From positions 29,406 through 93,405 of the forward strand of contig JAEUHK010000028.1 of the NCBI GenBank assembly GCA_016795465.1: a stretch of DNA of 64,000 bases. Direction: 5' to 3'. Below, one piece after another: positions 8,764 to 17,019 of the stretch. Position 1 is the first letter of the stretch. Each line of letters begins with the position of its first letter. Source of the DNA: Verrucomicrobiaceae bacterium (lineage in GTDB: Bacteria; Verrucomicrobiota; Verrucomicrobiia; Verrucomicrobiales; Verrucomicrobiaceae). Position numbers and translations under genes: made by a program. The notes beneath the pieces were generated by a model, which ran no database searches, was not told where the DNA came from, and saw only the letters and a list, made by a program, of their open reading frames with translations.

Positions 8764-9885
8764 TCACCGACGCCACTCTTTGAACTCCACGCGGAGTTTT
8801 TGGGCGAGGGCGTTGAGCTGGGGCTTCTCCTGGGGCTCGATGAGGGCGAGAGACATGCCTTTGTTGCCGGCGCGGGCGGTGCGGCCGCTGCGGTGGGTGT
8901 AGTATTCGAGCTGGTCGGGGAGCTGATGATGAAGGACGAAGCTGAGACCGGCGACGTCGATGCCGCGCGCGGCCACATCGGTGGCGATGAGGAAGGGGAC
9001 GCGCTCTTTTTTGAAGGCACGCATCACCTTGTCGCGGTCGCGCTGGGCGAGGTCGCCTTGGAGGACCTCAACGTGGATGCCGGCCTCGCGCAGTTCCTCG
9101 CCGAGACGGATGGCGCCGTATTTCGTGCGGCAGAAGATGAGGCCGCGCTCGTCCTGGCGACGCTTGAGGAAGTTCACGATGAAGGCTGTCTTTTCCGCGC
9201 GGGGGCAAAGCGTGAAGCGATGGTCAATGTCGCGGTTCACGACCTGCTCGGTGTCGATCTGGATGCGGTGCGCGTTGGCGGACATGCAGCCTTTGATGAG
9301 ATCGCCCACGGCATCGGGGAAGGTGGCGGAGAAGAGCCAGGTGGCGCGGCGCATGGCGGCGATCTTCAGGATCTCGACGATGTGCTTCTTGAAGCCCATG
9401 CTGAGCATCTCATCCGCCTCATCGAGCACGGCGTAGCGCACGAATTCGAGCGTGAGGGCGTCTTTGTCGAGCAGTTCGGTCAAGCGGCCAGGCGTGGCGA
9501 CGAGGATGTGGGTGGGACGACGCAGGCGCTCGATCTGCATGTCGATCTTGTCGCCGCCGCAGGCCACCTCGATGAAGATCTTTTTGTCGCAGTATTTGGT
9601 GTAGCGGAAGAGCTGCTTGCCGATCTGCTTCGCGAGCTCGCGGGTCGGCGAGAGTACGAGGGCCTGGATGTCGCGATTGGCCGGATCGATCTTCATGAGC
9701 AGCGGCAGGCCAAAGGCGGCCGTCTTGCCCGTGCCCGTCTGCGCCTGCGCGATGAGGTCGGAACTGTTTTGGATCAAAAACGGGACGACCTGCTCCTGCA
9801 CGGGCGTGGGCGTGACGATGCCGAGCTCTTCAAGCCCGCGGGTCAGATCGCGCGGGACGCCGAGTTGGAGAAAGGGATGTGACAT
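8764..9885 (-). CDS. DEAD-box ATP-dependent RNA helicase
   Basis: 373 residues from ATG at 9885 (MSHPFLQLGVPRDL). AGGAGAAGG lies just upstream as a good ribosome binding site, so the 12-residue upstream extension is unlikely. Motifs in order: Q-motif region TPTPVQEQVVP, Walker A AQTGTGKT, PTRELA, TPGR, DEAD, SAT, and the C-terminal RGIDV and HRSGRTARAG. The protein lacks the basic C-terminal extension of RhlE/DeaD types, so it is a minimal helicase core for RNA remodelling in the cytoplasm. Confidence 0.92.
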   Translation of the reverse strand: MSHPFLQLGVPRDLTRGLEELGIVTPTPVQEQVVPFLIQNSSDLIAQAQTGTGKTAAFGLPLLMKIDPANRDIQALVLSPTRELAKQIGKQLFRYTKYCDKKIFIEVACGGDKIDMQIERLRRPTHILVATPGRLTELLDKDALTLEFVRYAVLDEADEMLSMGFKKHIVEILKIAAMRRATWLFSATFPDAVGDLIKGCMSANAHRIQIDTEQVVNRDIDHRFTLCPRAEKTAFIVNFLKRRQDERGLIFCRTKYGAIRLGEELREAGIHVEVLQGDLAQRDRDKVMRAFKKERVPFLIATDVAARGIDVAGLSFVLHHQLPDQLEYYTHRSGRTARAGNKGMSLALIEPQEKPQLNALAQKLRVEFKEWRR

Positions 9886-9938
9886 GGGCCTTCTCCTGCG
9901 CCGGGATGGGGTGGATGCCAAGGGAAGAAATGAATGGT

Positions 9939-10011
9939 CTCACGCAAAGGCGCAAAGGCGCAAAGTTTTTCCCAAACCTCCGGTCTTTGCGGCTTTGCGC
10001 CTTTGCGTGAG
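9939..10011. repeat. 27-bp inverted repeat (CACGCAAAGGCGCAAAG type)
   Basis: Left arm 9939-9965 and right arm 9985-10011 are complementary at 26 of 27 positions, around a 19-nt spacer. The arms are themselves built of the short unit GCGCAAAG. It lies in the divergent promoter region between the helicase and the NagA-like gene, so it is not a simple convergent terminator. Confidence 0.65.
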
Positions 10012-10053
10012 CAATCTGATAAACAAGCGGGTAGTGGTTTGCGTTGAAGCAGC

Positions 10054-11250
10054 ATGCAGCGTCTCGTTTTCTCCAATCTCACCGCCATTCTGCCTGATCG
10101 TCTTGTGGGGGATGCGTGGGTGGTTTGTGAGAAGGGGAAGATCGTGTCGGTGTCGAGAAAGCGGCCGAAGATCGCGGCGAAAGTCGAGGTGATTGATGGG
10201 CGCGGTGGCTATCTCGCGCCGGGGTTCATCGACATTCATGTGCATGGCGGTGACGGGGCGGATTTCATGGATGGGACGAGCGAGGCGGTGCGTGTGGCGT
10301 GCCGGGCGCATGCTCGGCATGGGACGACGACGATCTTTCCGACGACCACCACCGGCTCGCCGGAGCAGATTCACGCGATGCTGGACGCGGTGAAGGCGGT
10401 GCAGGCCGAAAAACATGCGCAGAACGGCGCACGGATCGCGGGCGTGCATCTCTACGGGCCGTTCTTCGCGGAGGACAAGGTGGGCTGCCATACGGCGGCA
10501 GGGCGGCGTGAGCCGACGGCGGCGGAGTATCGCGCTTACTTTGAAAGCGGGCTCGTGCGCATCGCCACCTGCGCGGCGGAGCTGCCGGGAGCGGTCGAGT
10601 TTTATCGCGAGGCGAAGAAACGGCGCTGTCTGATCACCTGCGGACACTCGAACGCGAGCTGGCCGGAGATGGCGGCGGCGTTCAAGGCCGGGATGCGGCA
10701 TGTGGACCACTTTTGGTGTGCGATGAGCAATGTGTCCTCGGTGCGTTCGCGGCTCGGCGTGCCGATGCGCGGGAGCATGCTCGAATTCGTGCTCGGCACG
10801 GCGGACATGAGCACCGAAGTGATCGCGGATGGCTGCCACCTCGCGCCGGAGCTGCTCGACTTTGCGTTTCGACTCAAAGGACCGCGTAAGCTGTGCCTCG
10901 TGACCGATGCAAATCGTGCGCTGGATCTGCCGCCGGGGAATTATCGCTTCGGCGCGGCGGCGGATGGCTCCTGGTTTGAGAGTGATGGCCATGTGGGATG
11001 GGCACCGGGCCGCACGAGTCTCGCCAGCAGCATCGTGGGCATGGATCACATGGTGCGGCAGATGAAACGCGATACCTCCGCGACGCTGCCGGAGGTCGTG
11101 CGCATGGCCAGCCTCACGCCCGCCGAGCTCACTGGCATCGCGAAGCACACTGGAAGCCTCGAAGTCGGCAAAAACGCCGACGTGGTGCTTTTGAGCCGGA
11201 AATTCGAAGTGCGCCGCGTTTTCATCGGCGGCGTCGAAATGGCGCTGTAA
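10054..11250 (+). CDS. nagA: N-acetylglucosamine-6-phosphate deacetylase-like amidohydrolase
   Basis: 398 residues. The amidohydrolase core is visible as GFIDIHVHGGDGADFMD (HxH), GTTTIFPTTTTGSPEQ, TCGHSNAS, RHVDHFWCAMS and CLVTDANRALD, ending SLEVGKNADVVLLSR. NagA removes the acetyl group from GlcNAc-6-P in aminosugar catabolism. One oddity stands out: the usual HLEGPF, whose Glu is a metal ligand in characterised NagA enzymes, reads HLYGPFF here. The enzyme may therefore be a divergent paralogue with altered metal use or substrate. An esterase gene follows by 11 bp on the same strand. Confidence 0.75.
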   Translation: MQRLVFSNLTAILPDRLVGDAWVVCEKGKIVSVSRKRPKIAAKVEVIDGRGGYLAPGFIDIHVHGGDGADFMDGTSEAVRVACRAHARHGTTTIFPTTTTGSPEQIHAMLDAVKAVQAEKHAQNGARIAGVHLYGPFFAEDKVGCHTAAGRREPTAAEYRAYFESGLVRIATCAAELPGAVEFYREAKKRRCLITCGHSNASWPEMAAAFKAGMRHVDHFWCAMSNVSSVRSRLGVPMRGSMLEFVLGTADMSTEVIADGCHLAPELLDFAFRLKGPRKLCLVTDANRALDLPPGNYRFGAAADGSWFESDGHVGWAPGRTSLASSIVGMDHMVRQMKRDTSATLPEVVRMASLTPAELTGIAKHTGSLEVGKNADVVLLSRKFEVRRVFIGGVEMAL

Positions 11251-11261
11251 CCTGCTTTTTC

Positions 11262-12344
11262 ATGAAAAACCTGCTCACACTCGCTCTCATGGCCTTTTGG
11301 GCCTCCAACTCGATTTTTGCCGCTGCGGACATCGCGGATGGAAAGGTCACCTTTTCGATCAAGGCACCGAAAGCAGCCGAAGTGCGGCTGAAGGGGCAGT
11401 GGAGCAAGCAGGACACGGCGCTCACGCGTGGTGAAGATGGCTTGTGGAGCAGCGGGGCCATCGAGGTGCCGGCGGGCGTATGGGAGTATTCGTTTCAGGT
11501 GGATGGGCTGAATGTGCTCGATCCGCAAAACACAGCGATCAAGCCACAGCGCATGCCGCAGAAGAGCATCCTGCATATCGCGTCGAATCCGCCCGCGCCG
11601 TGGGATTCGCAGGCGGAGATCCCGCATGGCACGGTGCACACGCATGTGTTTCACTCGAAGCAGCTCGGTGTACCGCGCGAGGTGGTGGTCTATACGCCGC
11701 CGGGTTATGAAAAAGGGGCCGACAAGCTGCCTCTTTTCGTGTTGCAGCACGGCTCCGGCGACAATCAGCGTGGCTGGACGGAGCATGGCAAGGCGCACTG
11801 GATTCTCGATCACCTCATCGCCGCCGGAAAAGCGAAGCCGATGATCATGGTGATGCTCGACGGCCATCCGCACGGCATGGTGCCGCGTGATGACAAGGCG
11901 AAGCGCGGTGACTCGCTTGAAGCGTTTCGCAAAGAGCTGTTTGAGGACGCTTTGCCGCTCGTGGAGGCGAATTACCGCGTGCTGCCGGGGCAGCCGAACC
12001 GCGCCATTGCCGGATTGAGCATGGGCGGTTGGCAATCGCTCACCATCGGCCTGAATGCGACGGATCGCTTCGCTTACATCGGCTCCTTCAGCGGCGCGGC
12101 GGACACGGAGGCGGTGAAAGCGGCGATGGATGACAGCGCGGGCACGAACGCGAAGCTGAAGCTGCTGTGGATCGCGTGTGGGAAGGATGACTTCCTGTTG
12201 GAGCGCAATCACACGCTCATCGACGCGCTGAAAGCCGCGAACGTGAAGCACGAGTGGCATGAGACCGACGGGGATCACTCCTGGCCGGTGTGGCGGACGT
12301 ATCTGACCGAGTTTGTGCCGCGGTTGTTTCAGGACACGAAGTAG
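11262..12344 (+). CDS. Exported esterase (enterochelin esterase/esterase D-like alpha/beta hydrolase)
   Basis: 360 residues from ATG at 11262 with signal peptide MKNLLTLALMAFWASNSIFA. Residues about 25-110 form an early-set/CBM48-like domain (VTFSIKAPKAAEVRLKGQW, WEYSFQVDG). The alpha/beta hydrolase domain follows with VVVYTPPGYEKGADKLPLFVLQHGSG, the nucleophile elbow AIAGLSMGGWQS and a C-terminal HSWPVWR. This arrangement is shared with enterochelin-esterase-like and feruloyl-esterase-like proteins of glycan loci. It probably removes acyl esters from plant or algal polysaccharides outside the cytoplasm; the exact substrate is unknown. Confidence 0.8.
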   Translation: MKNLLTLALMAFWASNSIFAAADIADGKVTFSIKAPKAAEVRLKGQWSKQDTALTRGEDGLWSSGAIEVPAGVWEYSFQVDGLNVLDPQNTAIKPQRMPQKSILHIASNPPAPWDSQAEIPHGTVHTHVFHSKQLGVPREVVVYTPPGYEKGADKLPLFVLQHGSGDNQRGWTEHGKAHWILDHLIAAGKAKPMIMVMLDGHPHGMVPRDDKAKRGDSLEAFRKELFEDALPLVEANYRVLPGQPNRAIAGLSMGGWQSLTIGLNATDRFAYIGSFSGAADTEAVKAAMDDSAGTNAKLKLLWIACGKDDFLLERNHTLIDALKAANVKHEWHETDGDHSWPVWRTYLTEFVPRLFQDTK

Positions 12345-12399
12345 GTTGATCCTGCCAGGAATAGACGGAGAGGAGCGTTTATCGACGCACCCTTCCATC

Positions 12400-13047
12400 A
12401 TGAGAATCCTCCTCGCCTCCCTGCTCGCTGTTTCCATCGCTCACGCCGAACCTGTGCCGCTTTTTGACGGCAAAACGTTCACCGGATGGGAGGGGGACAT
12501 CGGCACGGTGTGGCGGATCGAGGATGGGGCGCTCGTGGCGGGTTCGTTGGATAAAAAGCAGGAGAAAAACAACTTCCTCGCCACCACGAAGAAGTATGGC
12601 GACTTCGAGCTGACCCTGAAATGGAAGCTTGAAGGCACGGAAGGCTTTGTGAATGGCGGCGTGCAGTTCCGCACGGAGCGCATCCCGAACCACCACGAAG
12701 TCTCCGGCTATCAAGCCGATCTCGGCAAGGGCTACGATGGTGCTTTGTATGATGAAAGTCGTCGCAAGAAGATGCTGGCACAGCCTTCGCCCGAAGTGCT
12801 CGCCAAGGCACAGAAACCGCTCGGGGAGTGGAATGATTACCGCATCCGGGCTCAGGGGAATCGCATCCAGATCTGGCTGAATGGCGTGCAGACGGTCGAT
12901 TACACCGAAACGCAGGGCGTGGTGCTCCAGGACGGCAAATCGATGGTCATCGAGCCCACCGGCATTATCGCCGTGCAGATCCACGGCGGAGCCACCTCCA
13001 TCGTGAGTTACAAAGACCTCATGATCGAGGAATTGGGCAAGAAGTGA
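12400..13047 (+). CDS. DUF1080 (3-keto-disaccharide hydrolase-like) exported protein
   Basis: 215 residues from ATG at 12400 with signal peptide MRILLASLLAVSIAHA. VPLFDGKTFTGWEGDIGTVW is the canonical DUF1080 opening. GDFELTLKWKLEGTEGFVNGGVQFR and the C-terminal VQIHGGATSIVSYKDLMIEEL complete the concanavalin-like fold. The family occurs widely in PVC and Bacteroidota glycan loci; some members hydrolyse 3-keto-glycosides. It follows the esterase gene by 55 bp and is probably co-expressed. Confidence 0.85.
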   Translation: MRILLASLLAVSIAHAEPVPLFDGKTFTGWEGDIGTVWRIEDGALVAGSLDKKQEKNNFLATTKKYGDFELTLKWKLEGTEGFVNGGVQFRTERIPNHHEVSGYQADLGKGYDGALYDESRRKKMLAQPSPEVLAKAQKPLGEWNDYRIRAQGNRIQIWLNGVQTVDYTETQGVVLQDGKSMVIEPTGIIAVQIHGGATSIVSYKDLMIEELGKK

Positions 13048-13056
13048 GTCGGTCCT

Positions 13057-13170
13057 GCAGGCCACCTCTGTGAGGTGGCCATCACAGATAACCGAAAGGC
13101 CGACAACTGCGGTAAGTGCTGTAGTCCGTCTCTGTGAGGCGGAGATCACAGGTCATAGACCTGGCTCACA
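13057..13170. repeat. REP elements downstream of the RAYT gene (two diverged copies)
   Basis: GGCCACCTC-TGT-GAGGTGGCC at 13060-13080 is a perfect stem. A second diverged copy at about 13121-13170 has TCCGTCTC-TGT-GAGGCGGA followed by CAGGTC-ATA-GACCTG. They match the layout of the two 52-bp elements on the other side of the RAYT gene. Confidence 0.65.
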
Positions 13171-13663
13171 ACAGGTGTCTCGTGCCCCAGTAAGGCCATG
13201 CCTGAGCCTCTGTAACGAGTCCGGCTCGAACCGGGTTGTTTTGCACATAAAGCCACTTCTCCGTGTAACTCTCTTCCGAGCGAAGCAGGTGATCGAAGAA
13301 GCGATCCTGCCAAAGCGTCGCATCATAACCGTGACGGCGATGCAGATACTTGGCCGTCCATTCCTTCCATTTGCCGACAAACTGGCTGAGCGGCTTGGCA
13401 TCCACCGTGGCCGCACAGAAAAAATGCACATGGTCAGGCATGATGACGTAGGAGCCAACCTTCCAACCGTAAAGTGACTCGCCGTTGTCCCACACCTCAT
13501 TCAAGACACTCGCGGCGGAATCATTGTCGATTAATGGCTGCCTCCCCTTCACACAGCAGGTGATGAAATAGACTGGAGCATCTACCCAGACACGATCAAG
13601 CCGACGCAGATGACGATGATGAGAATCCTGAATCATGCACCGAGCGTGAAAACCCAGAGCCAT
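13166..13663 (-). CDS. REP-associated tyrosine transposase (RAYT, TnpA_REP)
   Basis: 165 residues from ATG at 13663 (MALGFHARCMIQ); an ATG at 13636 is an alternative and an ORF extension to 13723 runs into a REP element. APVYFITCCVKGRQPL opens the Y1/HUH fold, VIMPDHVHFF supplies the HUH histidines, and SYTEKWLYVQNNPVRAGL holds the catalytic tyrosine and the conserved NPVRAG tail. RAYTs are single-copy domesticated relatives of IS200/IS605 transposases that process adjacent REP hairpins. REP-like palindromes flank this gene on both sides, as expected for the family. Confidence 0.88.
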   Translation of the reverse strand: MALGFHARCMIQDSHHRHLRRLDRVWVDAPVYFITCCVKGRQPLIDNDSAASVLNEVWDNGESLYGWKVGSYVIMPDHVHFFCAATVDAKPLSQFVGKWKEWTAKYLHRRHGYDATLWQDRFFDHLLRSEESYTEKWLYVQNNPVRAGLVTEAQAWPYWGTRHLL

Positions 13664-13685
13664 CACGCAAGACGAAATTCCAGCC

Positions 13686-13874
13686 TGTAGGCCACCTCTT
13701 TGAGGTGGCACTGGCCGGGTCACAGACCCGACCTACAACAAGACCATGCCGTTGTATGCAGCCTCTATCTTAGGCAGCCACAGGCCAGCTCACAGAGCTG
13801 ACCTACAGCCTCTCCACGCCATTGTAGGCCACCTCTTTGAGGTGGCACGGCCCGGGTCACAGACCCGGCCTACA
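13686..13874. repeat. REP cluster: two 52-bp elements and one diverged copy
   Basis: Elements at 13686-13737 and 13823-13874 share a design. TGTAGGCC leads into a first hairpin GCCACCTC-TTT-GAGGTGGC, then a second hairpin CGGGTC-ACA-GACCCG, closing with CCTACA. A decayed copy lies at about 13755-13806 (CAGCTC-ACA-GAGCTG then ACCTACA). The double-hairpin layout resembles bacterial interspersed mosaic elements. The last element supplies the TAG stop codon of the convergent sulfatase gene. Confidence 0.8.
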
Positions 13875-16863
13875 GTGCCGTGAAGCCGTTCGTGATCGTG
13901 CGGGTCACGCCGCCGTTGTAAGTCACGATGACGTTTCGTGCTCCAGGGCTCGCTCCGGCGTTGATGACGAAATTCGCGGTGATCAGCGTCTGGCTATAGC
14001 GCACGATGCTGTTGACGGTGATGCCGGTGCCGCTGCCAAAGGTGATGCTGGTCACACCGACATTCGCGGGCGGGAGCGGCAGCGGCAATTGAATGACGAC
14101 GGCCACCGTGGTGCCCATCGCGCCCGAACTGGGCGATACAGTGTTGTCTCCACCGCCAACGGGCGCGGTGCTGGTGAAGTAGGTGCCCGCGATGCCGTTG
14201 CGGTCGTAAGTGGCGAGTGAACTGCGGGCAGTGCGGTAAAACCGGCGCGAGTTGGCCGTCGCGGCACCGTTTTCGACGACTGTGACGGTGTCATCGCCGC
14301 TGGCGAGCACATCGGGCGGCAGCGTGGACCAGGTGGTGAGATCATTGCTGGCCTGCACTTGGTAGGTGCCGCCTTCCACGCCGCTCCAGGTGAGCGTGAC
14401 GTTGCCGGAGTTGATGCCGAGCGCGTGGTCTTCATCGGCTTTCAGCGGTCCGGCGATGACGGCGGTGGTGACCGGTTCGCTGATGGTCGTGACCGCGCCG
14501 CCGGTGGGATTGCCAAAGAACTGACGCCCGGTCGTGTAGGGGAACACCGGCGTTCCATCGGCCAAAATGGGCGTGAAGTAGGCCCAGGTGCCGCTGGGAA
14601 ACTCCGGCGTGACGCAGAAGCGGGCGTTTTGCTCGTTCAGATCAAAGTGCGTGCCCTGCACCTGGCCGAGATCGCCGAGGTAGTCGTAGTCCTCGATGTA
14701 ATGACCGAGCAGGAAGCCCGCGCCGACATTTGGACCGCATTGATTCGCGGCGAGCGTGGCGCTGCGATTCTGCACTCGAGCGGCCCAGGCTGGGAGTGTC
14801 GTGCGTGTGGTCATGCTGCTGCGCAGTGCGAAGCCGCTGATCATGCGCCGCACGCCGCTACCTGCATCCATCGGCGATGAGTAGCCGTAGGGCCCATAAA
14901 CTGGCAGTCCGTCCTGCGCCCAGGCGACGATGGGCGAGTGCTTGGTCACGGGCGTGGTGCTTTCGGTGTAGAGATTTGTCGTCGCATTGTAGTCCACATG
15001 ATCGCCGAGTTGATAACGCAGTGCGATGGGTTGCGCGTGGTAGTGATAATTGCTGCCGGCTTGATGCGCGAAGGCGGGATCAAAGGTCACGCTTTCATTG
15101 TGATACGCGTCGCGGTTCCAAATACCGTCGCCGGTGAAAGCGCCGCCCGGTGTGGCATCGGCGGCGTTCGCAGTGGAGTAGGAAAAGGCATCGCGGCAGT
15201 CAAAGAGGCTCACGCCATTCACCATGCGGCCCGTGGCGCCGAGTCCGGTGCTCACCTTCGTCGCGGGAATGCTCGGCGTGCGCGGGAAGCGCCATTTCAC
15301 GGCCTGATTCGCCGGATGATTCGGAAACAGGTTCGTCTTCGCCGCATTCAGATACCACGGCCCCATGATATGGCTGGCGAGACCGGTGCTGTGCACATAA
15401 ACCCAGCTCGCACTGTAATCGACCTGATGCACGTCGCTGTAGGCCGGCGTGCTTTGCGTGCCCTGACCGCGACTCCAGGTGGTGACGGAGGCCTGCGCGG
15501 CCTGATCGGCCAACGTGGGATAAATGCGCGCATACTCGCCACTGTTCGCCGTGTGCCAGGAGGTGATGATCGCCTCGTTTGGCACGCCGGAGGCGGTGTA
15601 GGACGCGGATTGACGTTTCAGCGCCGCGTAGGCCGTCTGTGCGGCGCTGGTGATGCTGGTGCCGAGCAGGTTGGTGGTTTGATTAGCGTCCGTGGTGACA
15701 TTGCAAAGCTCCTCATGGCCATCATCGAACTGCAGCAGCGTGTAGCCCGCCGCATCCGTGATCACTTTGCCGCTCACGCTGGTGGCCAGATCGGTGCTGA
15801 ACATCTGGCTCATCACCATCCGGCTGCTTTCGCTGCTGTTTTGCAAAATGGGCGTCAGGCTGCGCGAATCGATCGTGTTTGGTCCCGTGGAGCTGATGCC
15901 CGCGAGGTCGAGGATCGTGCTGTAAAGGTCCACGGCATGCACCGGCACGCTGCTGTTGCGATTTGGACTCACTACGCTCGGCCCGGCGATGATCAGCGGC
16001 ACCCGCGTGCCGCCCTGGTAGATCGTTTCCTTCGAGTGCGCGGCGTTGTAAGGCGTCTGGATGACATTCGCGGGCGTGCCGTTGTCGCCGATGAAGATCA
16101 CATGCGTCGTGGCGAGGTTCACCGTGGCCAAAACGCGCCCCACCTCGGTGTCGAGCGCCTCGCACATGGCTTCATACATGCCGCGATTTGTCGTCGGCGT
16201 GCCGTAGCTGTGCAAACCAGCCGGCGGCACATGCAGCGGCGCATGCGGCGCGTTGAAGGCCGCCCATGCGAACCATGGCGTCGTGCCCGGTTGCGCTTGG
16301 ATGAAGGTAATTACATCATTGGCCGTGTCGGTCGTCGCATACGTCGTGGTGGCCGTGCTGACGTTGTTGGTGATTTTTGTCCACGATGAGTAATCCGGCA
16401 ACGCCCCGATGATGGTGCCCGCAAAGCTCGGCCAGCCGCCGACGGAGCGCGGCGTGTCATTCGTGCCTGCGCCGGAATTGAGATGCCATTTGCCAAACAT
16501 CGCCAGCGAGTAGCCGAGGCCCGGATTCGCCGCGAAAGCCTCCGGCAGCGTGAATTCCGTCGTCGAGAGCTGCGGACTCGTCGCGCCCGTGAGCTGCGCC
16601 CCAATGCCCGTGCGAAACGGATGCCTGCCCGTGAGCATCGAGGCGCGAGTCGGCGAGCAGGTGGGCTGCGCGTGCGCGTTCGTGAAGAGCACGCCGCTGT
16701 TTTTCAGCGCGGAGATGTTTGGCATCGGCGGCTTCGAGGCCGCAGCGGCCGCCGTCAGCGGAAAACTGTCCGCGCCGAGATCATCCGCGATGATGACGAG
16801 GATGTTCGAAGGCTGCGCCAGCACAGCGCAGGTGGTCAGGAGAAGGAAAAACAGCGTTTTCAT
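13870..16863 (-). CDS. Sulfatase-YHYH-IPT fusion, exported
   Basis: 997 residues from ATG at 16863 with signal peptide MKTLFFLLLTTCAVLAQ. Residues 20-430 are a type I sulfatase: IIADDLG (metal-binding Asp27/28), CSPTR with Cys69 as the formylglycine precursor, FGKWH, HAPLH and GDNGTP. Residues about 430-800 form a YHYH domain (NYHYHAQP at 604-611, VYGPYGYSSP). A TIG/IPT-like or Ig-like tail follows, with SPSSGAMGTTV and a final MVNGFTAL-like strand. It should act outside the cytoplasm on sulfated glycans and needs a maturase not seen here. The stop codon lies inside a REP element. Confidence 0.82.
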   Translation of the reverse strand: MKTLFFLLLTTCAVLAQPSNILVIIADDLGADSFPLTAAAAASKPPMPNISALKNSGVLFTNAHAQPTCSPTRASMLTGRHPFRTGIGAQLTGATSPQLSTTEFTLPEAFAANPGLGYSLAMFGKWHLNSGAGTNDTPRSVGGWPSFAGTIIGALPDYSSWTKITNNVSTATTTYATTDTANDVITFIQAQPGTTPWFAWAAFNAPHAPLHVPPAGLHSYGTPTTNRGMYEAMCEALDTEVGRVLATVNLATTHVIFIGDNGTPANVIQTPYNAAHSKETIYQGGTRVPLIIAGPSVVSPNRNSSVPVHAVDLYSTILDLAGISSTGPNTIDSRSLTPILQNSSESSRMVMSQMFSTDLATSVSGKVITDAAGYTLLQFDDGHEELCNVTTDANQTTNLLGTSITSAAQTAYAALKRQSASYTASGVPNEAIITSWHTANSGEYARIYPTLADQAAQASVTTWSRGQGTQSTPAYSDVHQVDYSASWVYVHSTGLASHIMGPWYLNAAKTNLFPNHPANQAVKWRFPRTPSIPATKVSTGLGATGRMVNGVSLFDCRDAFSYSTANAADATPGGAFTGDGIWNRDAYHNESVTFDPAFAHQAGSNYHYHAQPIALRYQLGDHVDYNATTNLYTESTTPVTKHSPIVAWAQDGLPVYGPYGYSSPMDAGSGVRRMISGFALRSSMTTRTTLPAWAARVQNRSATLAANQCGPNVGAGFLLGHYIEDYDYLGDLGQVQGTHFDLNEQNARFCVTPEFPSGTWAYFTPILADGTPVFPYTTGRQFFGNPTGGAVTTISEPVTTAVIAGPLKADEDHALGINSGNVTLTWSGVEGGTYQVQASNDLTTWSTLPPDVLASGDDTVTVVENGAATANSRRFYRTARSSLATYDRNGIAGTYFTSTAPVGGGDNTVSPSSGAMGTTVAVVIQLPLPLPPANVGVTSITFGSGTGITVNSIVRYSQTLITANFVINAGASPGARNVIVTYNGGVTRTITNGFTAL

Positions 16864-17019
16864 GGTCGGCAGACCCACCTTAACAGACCCGCCTCGCATC
16901 AGTCTCGAAGATAAACTTTTGTTCATGCGTGCGGTCATTGGCTGTTTATTTCAGAGGAATCCCGACCGGGCTGTTTTCCCCTCGAAAATCCACCCGCGTC
17001 CGGCGTTTCCCTCCTGCCA

